Below, one piece after another: positions 12,330 through 24,583 of a stretch of 64,000 nt of DNA. The notes beneath the pieces are model-generated. The model worked only from the letters and a program-made list of their open reading frames with translations. It did no database searches and had not been told where the DNA came from. Numbering within the stretch: position 1 is the first letter of the stretch; each line of letters starts with the position of its first letter. The stretch is from Malania oleifera (Eukaryota; Streptophyta; Magnoliopsida; Santalales; Ximeniaceae), in the NCBI RefSeq assembly GCF_029873635.1, contig NC_080423.1, positions 98,390,397 through 98,454,396 of the forward strand. The letters are read 5' to 3'. The translations under genes were made by a program, and so were the position numbers.

Positions 12330-12365
<36 letters not shown>
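12330..12365. repeat. (CT)n microsatellite
   Basis: Pure CT run of about 36 bp. Confidence 0.9.
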
Positions 12366-12368
<3 letters not shown>

Positions 12369-14013
12369 ATTCACTACAACTATAGTCCCAAAAGGACAAT
12401 CTCTTAACCCTTTTTTTTTTCTTTTTAAATAATTTTTTTTAGCATTGGGCATGCCTGTACTACGTATATCACTATCATTCATTTGATAAATTTCATAATG
12501 ATGAAAAACATCGAATATATTCGATGCCCATGTACTTAATACAATCATAAATTTTACAAAAATTCAAAATATTGAATTTATGTTACATTTTGTTCCACTT
12601 CTCACATATTCAAATTTAAATTTAGAACTTTAACTGAATATTTGATATGTTAGAATAGAATCGATTAGGAGCGTAATAGAATGAAAATTTACGTAGCTAA
12701 TGTCTTATTTTATTCCGTTATTGCATGCCAAACAAATTATAAATTCTCCTAATAATAAATATAAAGTAAAGGTACTATTTCTACCTTTTCCAATAATTTC
12801 TCCATCCATCTCAAATCTGCCAAACATTGAGAGAAAAAATGACCCTTTTGATTCTTTTTATTTTTCTTTTACTATCTACTTTATATCAATCAAAGGAGGA
12901 TAGTGAAAAGAAATCTATTTAATTATTTCATTTTCTCTTATCATTTCTCCACTGATCTCCCAAAAGAAGGGTAAATAAGAGAAAATGCAAAAGAATGATA
13001 AGGTAATGTTTATTTTACTAAAAATCTAAAAATAGGATGACATGTAATTAAACATAATGAAAGTTGTATGATAATGTAATAATTTATGAAAAAAATAATT
13101 TATACAAAGCTTATGTTATTTTATTTAATATAAAGTGGAAAAGGAATAAACGCCCTTACCATTAAATTTTATAGTAATTATTTCTTATCCGAATTGTCTC
13201 TTACAATAGATTCACAAAATTGTTTACATTGGTAACTACTTTATAATGATAATTACATTTATTTCTTGTGTAATTGTTTGCTCTCAGCAATAAATTAGTT
13301 TTAATATATTAGTTACGATTAGTTATATGAGAAATTATGTTGTTATAATAAAACAAATATCAATGTGAAATATTTTATAATTCCATAATAAGGAATAGAT
13401 AAGAAATAACTATTTCCAAATTTCACTATGGGGATATCTATTTCTTTCTTATTAAATGCCGAATGAAATAATTAGGAATATATGAGGAATAATTATTTCT
13501 TTAATTCCGAAAATGTTAACTATATTTCATCTTATTCTAAGGAATAACTATTCCGCCGAACCAAACGAGGTGTAAATTCTTTTATGATAAATATATATTA
13601 AGAATAAAGATTGATCAATTAAGCAAATCAAATGTGACCAAAGACAACAAAAAAGAAAATATGTTAAAGAGTTATGTTTAGAAATTTACTCATATCATCA
13701 TATTTGGTTAAATATCTATATCATAAAACAAATAGATTAATTAATAGTTCCATATTTGGCTACATCACTGAATTAAACTTCACATTAAATAGCCAACAAA
13801 AATTAAGAAATGTGAACAACTTTGCATTGACTATGAAACCCATATTGTCCTTGCAAGTAGGTACATGGAGATAGGATAGAATGACCATCACAAAGGGCTT
13901 AGGTTTAAAAATCAGAAGACCTTTCTTGACACTTCATGACCCTTTTTCCTTAAATCCCTCTCTTTACTCCCTGGTTAACTTAATTTCCCATGACATGTGA
14001 AGACCCATTTTCT

Positions 14014-14017
<4 letters not shown>

Positions 14018-14058
<41 letters not shown>
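14018..14058. repeat. (CT)n microsatellite
   Basis: Pure CT run of about 40 bp. Confidence 0.9.
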
Positions 14059-14060
<2 letters not shown>

Positions 14061-16924
14061 ATTGTGTGGCAAAAGTCATGAGCACATAATGGTCAGAGTG
14101 GGAAGGGGCCAAATATTCAGAGACCCAAGTGGAAATTCTACTTGAAAATGACACTAAAATACTATTCTAATTAATAATATTCTTGCATGCATGCCCAAAT
14201 GCTCAAGTTATTTTCTTGTTTGACTTCTTCCTACACACTGTTAAATCTATGCATTGACAATACTCATGTTGGCAATCAATTTTGATGTTGAATATTAAAA
14301 CTATCACTCTGTCCATTTTGACTTAATTTATAACCTAATGTTTCCCTATCCAAAAAATAAAGAAAAAAAGGCATGTAGTTTAATTTTAAAATCACATTTT
14401 TGAAAGGCATGTGTTTGGATGATAGACCTTGAAATTTGGGAAGAACTACTTTGATTTCAATTAGGGTTTTTGAACCCCTAAAATCCTTTCTTTGAAATTT
14501 ATCTCTTTAAATATGATTTATAAAATCTTAAGTAATACATAAGGAGGGTTATATTAAAAGGGCCAATAGCTTGTCTAATTTTTGCTAAACAAGAAATTTT
14601 AGTTATTGATTATACAATTTGGAAGTATTGAATTTAGAAATCCAATTATTTATAAAATTTCTTAACCCAACTATTCCTAGATGCACGGATTTCATCTTTG
14701 TACTTAGGGTCAATAATATTAAATTTCATATCATGGGCCCTAATTTTAGATATTAGACATATTCCTCATTTCGGTCGGTTTTGTAAAACTGAGAATGTTC
14801 TTAAAAAGAGTTAACTTCAATGTTGACCATACAAGACAAAGTTAAGTTGCCGACGGTTAGAACATTAAAAAACTTAACGGTCCTTTCAAGAATTTTGTCT
14901 TTATTGCTAACTGAATATAAGATGTTTTTTTTTTTTTTTTGTATTTATTTAGATGTTGAACAAAATTATTGCAGTATTAATTTTAAGTTAATTTACCACT
15001 TATTATTCTCTTATCACTATCCAAAAATAAAAAGAGAGAGAGAGAAAAACAAAAAGACATATAGTTGATTTTAAAAATAAGTTCAAGTGTTTGGATAATA
15101 AACATTGCAATTTGGGGGGGGGGGGGGAACTGCTTGGATTTCAACTTATGGTTTTGAACCCCTAAACCCATTCCTTGAATTTTATCTCTTTAAATATAAT
15201 TTATAAAACCTAATGTCCCGAACCCGCCAAGTGGGGTCCGGAGTATTATAAGACCATTCACACGTCTCTGATACCATTCACACAGCGAAAATAATTAAAC
15301 ATTCTATAATAAAATACCAAAATTCTATACTATTCAACCCAAAATGTATATCCATCCACTTTATATTATATAACCAAAAATTTAAACATAACTTTACATA
15401 TCTTAGTTCCTACGACTCTCGTAGTTACAAAATCTAACCCTGCCCCAAGAGCTTGCTAAGCTCGATTATCTAAAGGATCTGAAAAATTAATAATTCGCTG
15501 GGGTGAGACACTTCTCAGTAAGGATGAAATAAATTATAAAAGTGTGTGGCAAATGAGTTTTAGTGTATATAAAATATACTCGTTTATTAATCAACAACAA
15601 CCAGCAAGACGCATACAGACTGTACTCACACATACATAACCAATATTTATAACGAAAGTTCCCGAGGATTGGGGAGATTACACGCCTATACATATAACGC
15701 TCCTTTGCTCTGACACCATTTGTAACCTTACCCTTTAATTTGGGTGCAATTACAACTGATACTTATTAAGGCACTCACCTTACTTAATAAGCTCTCGAAC
15801 TGAGAGTTTTACTTCGCTATGAATATACATGCAATTTAATTCACACACATCTAACATTAATCATACCACAGAGATCCACGTATTCACATACATCACAACA
15901 CATCCACATAAGATACAGTACATTCCATTCACATCCACACAAGATTCACATCCACACAGAATACTACTCGAGTCATTCCTAACCACCATCCATGGTTACA
16001 CATTCACCATGACCTATCCATAGTAAATTAGTAAAATGAACTTCTTAGGCCTACCAACATTTTACCCCTGCTTATATAAATGACAATTAATGAACTCCTC
16101 AGGTCTACCAACGTTATATCGTTATTTATACTTAGGGCAATATAACGAACTCCTCAGGCCTGCCAACGTTATACAATGAAATACGCGAATAACCACTCAA
16201 AACAAATCATCTAGACAAATCAATACATTTACAACAATATTCACAACATCTCGCACAAAACAAACCATCTAAACCTATCAATGCATTTATAACAGTGTTT
16301 ACTGTAAGAACCCAAACTGTGATGTATGGAAGGAATATATCATAAAAGGGTAAAAAAGTAATTGAGCAGGCTTCGTCAACAAAGCCAAATTTCCTTGACA
16401 AAGTCTACGTTATGCTTGTCGACGAAATTCAGAGTCTCGTCGACGAGAAGTCGAGAGGTTTGGAAAAATTCGGAACCTCAGGCTCGTTAACGAAGACGTC
16501 ACCTCGTTGACGAAATACCCGACTGTCTCGTCGACGAAGATGTCACCTCGTCGATGAATCCACTCGGGTCAAGGGGTTATAAAATATCTTTTGGTTGCTT
16601 AATTGTTAAGAAATCAACATTTCTCTATCTCTCTCTCTAGAATTCGAAACCCTCTCTCTCTCTTTTCAATTTTTTCGCCATTCGTCGCCTAATTCGTGAA
16701 TCCGACGTTACTGCGTAGATCAAGGGAGGATTCTCTTCAAGAATAGCGGTTCGGAGTCTCATTTCGGACAAAATTCTCCAAGAAGCTTTGCTTCAATTAG
16801 TAAATTGTTATAATATTAATATATATAAAGTTGTACAAGCTTATCCAAGAAGTTTTGCTTCAATTAGTAAGTTATTATAATATTAATATATATAATTGTA
16901 CAAGCCTCCTTAGGAAGCCCCATT

Positions 16925-16925
<1 letters not shown>

Positions 16926-16969
<44 letters not shown>
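16926..16969. repeat. (CT)n microsatellite in LTR leader
   Basis: Pure CT run of about 44 bp, in the leader position of the type A LTR. Confidence 0.9.
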
Positions 16970-16975
<6 letters not shown>

Positions 16976-17638
16976 TCAGGCCAGTTTTACGTCGGATCCA
17001 CAATCCGAAGTCACCACGATGCTCCTAACAAGATTCTCTACAAGTCTGCCAGAGCGAATCGTCAAAGAAACGAAATTAGATTTCATCTCAAATCTAAGGT
17101 AAGACTTTTTACTCAATATTTGAATTTATGATAGTTGAAAAAAGTGTTATACGCTTAGAAATATTGAACTTTAATATTGGAAATTTCCATTTCCAGGGGT
17201 GTTAAATTTGGAACGTTGGGAATCATCCCTAAGTTGAGGTAAAACTTTTTAAGCTGAATTTGACTTAACGGTAGTTATAAGAAATGTTATGCACGTAAAA
17301 ATATTGAAATTTAATGCTGGGGGTTTTCATTTTCAGGGTGTTGAGTTAGGAACCCTGCGGGTGTGGGGAAAATTTTCTTAGGAGCTTTGTAGTAGTCAGG
17401 TAAGGGGATAAATTAAGTTAGTTCTTTTGAGAATATATATATATATATATAGCATTTAATTCTTGGAAAATAAATATATTTATATATATATAGATATATG
17501 ATTTATATTTGGAAAATATTGTTGAATATGATCGTATGTTGAATATAGAAAACCTGTTCAGTGTGGCATGAGTATAAAATGTTGTGAAATACTGTTTTTT
17601 GGAATGGGATTATGATATGGGTTTTACAATGGGAAAAT

Positions 17639-17850
17639 CGGCGTATGGGCCGAGATTTTTATATATGTGGTTTGTCGGCGTATGGGCCGTGCTATGTTGT
17701 CATTTGCCAGCGTACGGGTTGTGCTATGATATGATTTGCAGACGTACGGGTTGTGCTATGTTGTGATTTGCCAGCGTACAAGCTGTGCTATGATGTGATT
17801 GCCGGCGTACGGGTCGTGCTATGATAAAATGTGTAATACTGGCGTACGGG
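17639..17850 (+). repeat. Minisatellite of about seven 31-37-bp units in the inner LTR
   Basis: Units with the core c(c/a)gcgtacgggttgtgctatg start near 17639, 17676, 17708, 17739, 17771, 17802 and 17839. The type B LTR has three related units (ggggcggctaattaccgtac) at about 19370-19505. Confidence 0.8.
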
Positions 17851-20800
17851 CTGATAATTTTCATGATATATGTATATATGCAAAATGATATGATTAATCT
17901 GTTAATTAACGATATGAGATATCTCTGTATCACAATTTGAACATATGTTATATAGTATCAGAACTTGGTTGGCTTGGTCTAGGCTAGCACTTGCATGATA
18001 CCGTTATTATGTGTCCATGGTCTTCGTGATCATGATATTTGTATTAACGCCGCTGTACGGAGTGGTGTAAGATTGGATGGTCGATGTGGTTTATAAGAAG
18101 TGTGCTGATCGCCCCTAGTGTACGGACCAGGTCTGGCAGACTCATCGGACCTACATACTATTGTTTCACTTGGCAGTGGTTGGCCAACCATTGTGAGGTC
18201 CCACCTTCGGGCCACACAATCCAGTCATGTGGGGGTAATACATGACAAAAGCCAGCTAACCTACCAAGAATGTTTTTATGTTATTACTATTATATGAGAT
18301 GAAATATGATTATGAAAATGCAGTATGTTCTGCCATGTTTTGATGGTATATGTATGTTTTTCCCAAATTTGATAAACAGTACTGAACATGTTATATATGA
18401 TATATGTTGAACATAGAATACTCATGTTGCAACACACTAGTATGAGTTTATTTCCCTTACTGAGAGGTGTCTCACCCCTAAATCTTATAAACTTTTCAGG
18501 AGCCCTTGATAGGAGAGCGGGAAAAACCCCGCTGATCTAGAGTGGTTTATCTGCCCTTTTTGAAGGATAAGTGTTTGGTAAGGATAGTATGGTTTTGTGG
18601 GAATTGTCCCTAAATTTCATTTTTTGGGATGTATATATGGAAGTACAGCGATTGTAGTAACTCTGGTACATTGTGATGTATGATATAACGGTATGTATAT
18701 GATTGTATATTTTCTGCTACTTAGGCTTCCGTTTTGTACTCTAATGTATCCCTGGTACCCATGAGTTCAGGTGGATTGTGATCTGCTGAGCTGGAATGTG
18801 AGATGTGTGGTATTGATTTTATGATGATATTATTATAAAAAAAAATGAAAATTAAGCAGGTCGTGATAGGCTCAAAATTGAGGTAAGGCTTGGTTTTCGT
18901 TTTTGTTTCAAAATATGTGTAGTAGTAGAAATCGTAAGGAAGTATTGTTCTTGGTTGTATAGGTTTTGGAGTCTCGGTTCATAGTTTTGAAGACTGTAGA
19001 ATTCGTAGTTGGAATTCGGATTAAGGTAAAGGGATTCTGTTTATATAGTTCATTTTCGAAATTAGGATCGGTAAGCTTGTAGGCTGCTATCGTATGTATG
19101 TTTTGGCTGCTTATTTGGGAAAATCTATCGAGTGAAAATACGAGATTTTAGGGTTACAGTTTTCGAAAAAATTAGGGGTTTTGGGTATCATCTCTGCTTT
19201 GTTTGGAAAATCATTTGTTTTATTTAAACTTTATTATTGAGATGACCGTAATCTATATTTGTATAAACTGTACTCGTGAACTGAATAATGATATGATTTG
19301 CCGTAAATCAAATAAGTGTGGAATGTATGGTTGTATGTAATTGTTCCAGGTATTTTGTAAAACAGCTAGGGGCGGCTAATTACCGTATGCTAATATGTAT
19401 AGGAACGTGAGTTCCAAAATGATTCCAGGTTTTAAGAAATCGGCTAGGGGCGGCTAATTACTGTACGCCGAAATAGCTATGTGGCGGCTAATTACCGTAC
19501 GTTGCCCCATGTACCAGTTCATTACCGTGGGCGAGAGTGTCTGGCTCTATATCCGAGGGTGTGAAATATCACCAGTGTGTTCCAACTGGTCACCGATGGG
19601 TGTGAGCTACACTGTAGTTGGCAACATAATCGCTGTGAGGCTTCGGTCTTCACAAGTAGTTGTGTACTTAGTGTGACGACAATGATCGTATGTTTGGGTA
19701 TCGTATGTTCTGGAATGGTTTTGTGAAAATACTGGAACTGTATGCAACTGTTTTAAACTATATTGTATTGTATGGTGTTATGATTTACGTAAAATAACAT
19801 TGATATGCCAGACACTGATATAACATATTTTCTTCCTTACTGAGAGGTGTCTTACCCCGAATGTATATACAAATGTTTTCAGGTCCTTCAAGTAGCCGAA
19901 ACTAGCATCCTAGCATCTGGAAGCAAGGGGTGCCGTTTAGCTGCTTCTAATGTCTATTTTAGGTACGAGTTTTGTAACCGGGTTGTGATAGTTTTTGTGG
20001 ACACCCGGAGCACATATTGTATGTATGGGGATGTATATCCTAGTATTGTATAGACTCTGGTATGGTTTGTTATATAGATAAATAGAACGATTTATGCTGT
20101 GTATTTGATGAGTATGGATTCGTATGTGTATGTTGTAGGGCATCCGTATACCCCACGGGGTAGGACCCTCTTATTGTGTTGTATCATGTATGTTTAAATT
20201 GATATAGAGACAGGTTAGGTTACTAAATTCACACTTGGGACCCATTTGCGGATTCGGGGTGTGACATTCACGACCAATTTAATATGAAAAGTTAATCTCA
20301 TGCCACATAGATTTTTCCTAAATATGATTTATATTCAAAAACCATCATTTTTCAATTGCCTAAACAGTTCAGGAAATCATACATACATATATATAGATTT
20401 ACATACTCAAATTTTACTGGTTCAAAATTAACAAAAAACTAGTATAACTTATTCCCCTTACCTGTTCCTTGAAGTTTTGCCTAAATCGAACGGAAAATGG
20501 AGCCCTGTATTCCACAAATTCTAACTTAATCAGTTTAATCCCAGAATGCCTAACATCCTAACATTTCCAAGTCTTCACAAATCAAATAACAAATTAATCT
20601 TAAAAATAACCCCCTTACCTTAATTTTGGAGTGGTGCCTAGGAACCCTAAATCACGAATCCGCTCCGATTAACTTGGAGAGAATCCCCCCTAGAATCTCG
20701 TGGTAGCTTCTGATCGTCAAATCGAGCTATAATCGAAGAGAAATTGGAGAGAGAGAGGATGGAGGCCGAAGCCCTAGAGAGAGAGAGAGAGAGAGAGAGT

Positions 20801-22250
20801 GAGGGGAGAGTAATTTCGTCGAAAAAAATGACTTACATCATATTTATAAACTACTGGTCTACGTGTACTAGTCGACGAGAATAGAAGACTTGTTGACGAT
20901 TCAAAGAAGGACACACGTCGACGAGAACAAAGGGTTAGTCGACGAATCCTTAAGTCTAAGATTTCCTGACTCTCGGGATCTCCTTGTTGACGAGCACATG
21001 GCACTCGTCGATGAGTCCCTGCTGTGTTACCCCTTCAAATTTTTCTTCCTTCTTCTTTTATTTATTTTTATTTTATTTTCTGAGTTCGGGTTACTGCACC
21101 TTAAGTACTACATAAGGAGGCTTTTACTAAAAAGGCCAATAGTGTTAGTTCTTGTCAAATTTTTCCTATAGAAAAATTACAAAATAAGGAATTTTACTAA
21201 TTATGAAATTTGATGTATTGAGCCTTGAAATCCAATCATTAATAAAATTTCTTATCTGGACTATCATTAGATGTATTTCACCTTTGTATTTAGGGTTGAT
21301 TTTATTAACTATCATGTTATGCGCTCTCAATTTAGATATTTGATAAATTCCTCATTCTGAATGACTTTGTAAAATTAAGAATGTTCTTAAAGAAGTTAAC
21401 TCAACGTTAACCATATATGACAAAATTGAATGACCAATAATTAGAAATTTTAAAAATGTAACGGTGTCCCCTTTTAGGAATTTTGTTTTTGTAATCAAAA
21501 GAATTTGAAACTTTAAATTCAGTTATTAATAAAATTTCTTATTAAAAGTGTCCCTAGTTGCTTTGTATTCAGGATAGGGTTCATTAATTTTCATATTATG
21601 GGTTCTTATTTAAGATGTTGGATAGATTTCCCATTAATATGATTGATTTTGTAAAATTAAGAATGTTCTTAAAGAAGTTAGCTTTTGTCTTAACTAAATA
21701 TAATAAAGTTGAATGGTCGATATTGGGAACATTCACAAGTTCAATGGTGTCTTGTTCATGAATTTTGTCTTTGCTACTAATTGACTATGAGACCTTTCTT
21801 CTTTTAGATAATTTTTTCCTTATTTAAATGTTGAGAAAAATTATTACATTCTCTATTTTGACTTAATTTATTACTTATTATTTTCATATTACCATCCAAA
21901 AATAAAGAGAAGAAAAAAAAAAAGACATGTAGTTGATCTTTAAAATCTGATTTATCATGTTCAAGTGTTTAGATAGTAATAGTAAACCTTGAAATTTGGG
22001 AAAAGCTACTTGGCTTTCAACTTGGGTTTTAAACTCTTGAAAGGAACAACAAAATTAGTTCTTATTAAATTCTTTGCTACAAAAAAAAGTTACAAAGGAA
22101 TTTTTGTAATTGTATAATTTGAAAGTATTGAACTTTGAAATCTAGTTACATATTTAGTTTCTTTTCCAAACTATCCCTAAAAGTTACTAAATAAGGAACT
22201 CGATCAATAATACAACTTGCAAGTATTATTCTCTAAATACTAGCTAATAT

Positions 22251-23860
22251 TTACATTGGCGTGGGGGTCTAGACTAGTCTTAAATATTTTACAATAGAAT
22301 GGAAACCTTTCATTAATTGGCTTTTATTTTAGGTACTTAACAAAATGATTGACATTATGTAATTATACTCTTCATAGTTCGAATGTGAACTAAAATGCTT
22401 TTAAAAGTTCAATAGCAATGTCTCCTGACTCTAATTTTTTACATTTTTATTTTAATTATCTCCCAAATTCTTCACTGTCATTGGCATTATGAAATCAATA
22501 TATTGCGTTTGATAGTATGAATTTTCAACACTGAATTTGAATTTATGTGAACTTGACAAAATTTAATGAACTTTTACATTGTGTTGTCTAATTCCATGAA
22601 AATCTAAATAAAAAAAATAAAATTCTAAGCTCCTAGCTCACAAGGTTAAGAAAGTTAATTTCTGTATTGATCACGTAACAAAATTGAAATATTGATAGCT
22701 AAAAGTTAGAATGTTTGAAAATTAAATGAAGTCTTTTAAAATTTTTTTTCTTTGTTATTAGTGAACTATATAAATATTTATTTTAAGTATGTTTGGAATA
22801 TTTTTTATTAAAATATTTAATAAATTTGCACGTGTAATTTTAATAAATGTTCATTAATAACACCAACGAACATATTCGAATTATTTATGCATTTTACGAG
22901 CTCGTGTGGACACTTTTTCTATAGAAAGAGTACCACATTTAATTCATCCTCAATGATAATCTCTAATTATTTTATTAAACCAAAATATTTGGATGACGTT
23001 AATGAACTTTAATTGATTTTTAATAAGACAAAACTTGATCGATCATGTGCAGAGTGAATTTGGCAAGTATTCCTAATCCATCAATATAAAGTTCGCTAAA
23101 TCAAACTTGCATTTATTATGCTACTTTTTGAATATTATTTTTACTATAATTTTTAATTAACTTTCAGTTTTACACGAGATTGAGTTAATATTTCTTGTTA
23201 ATCTTATTTAAATTAAGTTAATCTCAAGCAATAGTTAGAACTTAATAAACTATCTTTCTGTAGCACATATTTAATCATTTTTTAAAAAAAAATAATTAAA
23301 ATTCATTTAAATTTCATCTTGCTCGAATTCATAGTTGTACTTTTTGAGATAATGATAATTATTTAGTTATACTATATATTTTTTTTAAAAAAATTCTTAT
23401 TAAGTCTTGTGAGTATGACTTAAGATGGTAATAAATAATTTTCTTGTTGCATTTTTAAATCCAATTACTAATGTGAGGTGTTGAAAGTAAACTTCTCTGT
23501 GAAAAAAACAATGACAAATTTTCACCAACTTAGGGTAAACTCTTCAAACAATATTTTTGAAAAATAAAAAATAAAATAAAGGCGTATGTGTCTTAAAAGT
23601 TTGAACACCCATGACCCGTTTATCTCCTTTACTGAAAAAGCAGAGGGAGTGTTTGGTACATTCACAAGTCTTCTTTGCCTTGCCTCTGAAAAAGTCACCA
23701 AGACCTTTGACAGGTTTGGAAAAATCAAGGGCAGTTTGGTGCTTTCACATGCATAAGTACCTTGTATGAATCCTCAGAGGAGAGGGAGAGAGGGAGGGAC
23801 TACAAGTTGTGGATGGCCACACCAGTGAGACAGGAGCACCAACCTGAATATTTTTTCTGA
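22251..23860. other. AT-rich intergenic region upstream of the WEB gene
   Basis: No gene or element ends recognised. The last few hundred bases are presumably the WEB promoter. I could not pick out a convincing TATA box. Confidence 0.5.
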
Positions 23861-24086
23861 AAATTCTTTTTCTTTGTTCTACAACTTCTCTGGTGTGTTT
23901 GGAAGGGAGAAGGAAGAAAGAGAAGAAAATAACTCACATTCTCATTCTCTTACAATGTCAGCATTGGTGTAGCCGCTTTAACAATCAATCCCTTCAACCT
24001 CCATTTAACCCACTTTTAACTTCTTTCCATCTTTGCAACTCCAGTCTCCTACACTACTTGTCAACACCGCCTCCACCACCACCACC
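23861..24086 (+). promoter_or_regulatory. Probable 5' leader of the WEB gene with a short upstream ORF
   Basis: Pyrimidine-rich leader-like sequence immediately before the start codon, with the ATG preceded by a run of ccacca. A complete upstream ORF of five codons (M-S-A-L-V-stop) lies at 23955-23972. If the transcript starts upstream of it, it could lower translation of the main frame. The transcription start is inferred, not seen. Confidence 0.4.
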
Positions 24087-24103
24087 ATGTCCTCTAAATC
24101 CAA
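24087..24103 (+). CDS. WEB gene exon 1
   Basis: ATG plus five codons in part; donor AA|GTAAGC. Short first exons like this are easily missed by gene finders. Confidence 0.85.
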
Positions 24104-24320
24104 GTAAGCTCCTCTCTCTCTGTCTCTCTCTGCAGATCTGATGAGAGATTTTTTTTCCATGTTCTCTTGTGTACGGCTGGTTTTGTTTTCTATCTGGGTC
24201 TTCGTCACTTTTGATTTTTGCTGTTGTTTCCTTGTTTTGTGGGTTGGATCTGCCTTTAAAATTTCTGGGTTTTCTCTGTTTCTTCTTCTTCTTCTTTTTC
24301 TTCTTCTTCTTGTAGTTTCG

Positions 24321-24352
<32 letters not shown>

Positions 24353-24500
24353 ACGCACTGAAGCACGCATTTTTCTTAGTTTAGAAATGGGTTTACTTCA
24401 ATTATCCCAATTCATTTGGTTTTTTCTTGTGATTGATTGTGCAATAGGTGGGTTGGATCTGCCCTGAATCTTTTTTGCCCTAATTCTTAGTTTTTTATTT

Positions 24501-24583
<83 letters not shown>

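Larger units (their letters stand above)
11751..14300. other. Gene-free stretch with microsatellites
   Basis: No spliced gene could be supported. A 138-residue minus-strand frame at 12132-12548 is cut through by a microsatellite and shows no domain. The stretch near 13540-13575 (ggaataactattccgccg, then ccaaacgagg) looks like one end of a miniature transposon, but no partner end was found. Confidence 0.5.
16775..18867 (+). mobile_element. Inner LTR fragment (type A)
   Basis: It interrupts the type B LTR and ends in GCAGGTCGTGATA, a decayed form of the GCAGGTCGTTACA end of type A at 3132. Further type A marks are the CT run at 16926-16969, the gagcggatcgtc-like block near 17050 and AAGGTAAG at about 17097. 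Its left edge includes a 60-bp tandem duplication (ccaagaagctttgcttcaat near 16780 and again near 16840). No clean TG start or target duplication was found. Confidence 0.5.
16303..20270 (+). mobile_element. Solo LTR (type B), plus orientation, split by an inner LTR
   Basis: It begins TGTAAGAACCCAAAC at 16303 and ends GGATTCGGGGTGTGACA at 20270. Flanks tttac (16298-16302) and ttcac (20271-20275) give a 5-bp duplication with one mismatch. The left part (16303-about 16774) has TCGTCGACGA motifs, TTATAAAAT at about 16577 and a CT leader. The right part (18868-20270) resumes at caaaattgaggtaaggc, as judged from the uninterrupted copy at 4527-6104. Its own length is about 1.9 kb. It sits inside the type C LTR. 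No protein-coding capacity. Confidence 0.7.
15214..21098 (-). mobile_element. Solo LTR (type C), minus orientation, split by nested LTRs
   Basis: On the minus strand it runs from TGCAGTAACCCGAAC (at 21098) to GGGTTCGGGACA (at 15214), TG to CA. Flanks cctaa (15209-15213) and cctta (21099-21103) form a 5-bp target duplication with one mismatch. Comparison with the uninterrupted neighbouring unit (ataaaatcttaagtaa) confirms both edges. Without the inserted 16303-20270, the LTR is about 1.9 kb. It carries TCGACGA motifs (20868-21010), a GA-rich leader, the ggtgagacacttctcagtaa block and a three-unit minisatellite around cctcaggcctgccaacgtta (16040-16180). There is no internal region, so it is a solo LTR. 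A Gypsy origin is inferred. Confidence 0.75.
14307..22250. repeat. Degenerate tandem array, unit about 0.66 kb, split by an LTR nest
   Basis: Matching landmarks recur in order. One is tttgacttaattta followed by tatccaaaaa-taaag and a purine run, at 14307, 14973 (weaker) and 21843. Another is gtttggataatag...gaaatttggg followed by gaacccct-aa. A third is cttaagtaatacataagg, at 14529 and 21100. A fourth is aagaatgttcttaaag followed by aattttgtcttt, at 14790-14900, 21379-21490 and 21658-21770. The period is about 666 bp between the first two units; later units are partial. All of 15214-21098 is a later insertion into unit 2. The sequence is non-coding and of unknown origin. Confidence 0.65.

Noticed and set aside
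12132-12548. 138-residue minus-strand open frame
   Set aside because: It runs through a (CT)n microsatellite (RERERER), has no domain and no splice context; treated as chance.
12640-13575. Possible miniature transposon ending in ccaaacgagg
   Set aside because: Only one end is suggestive; no matching inverted end or duplication.
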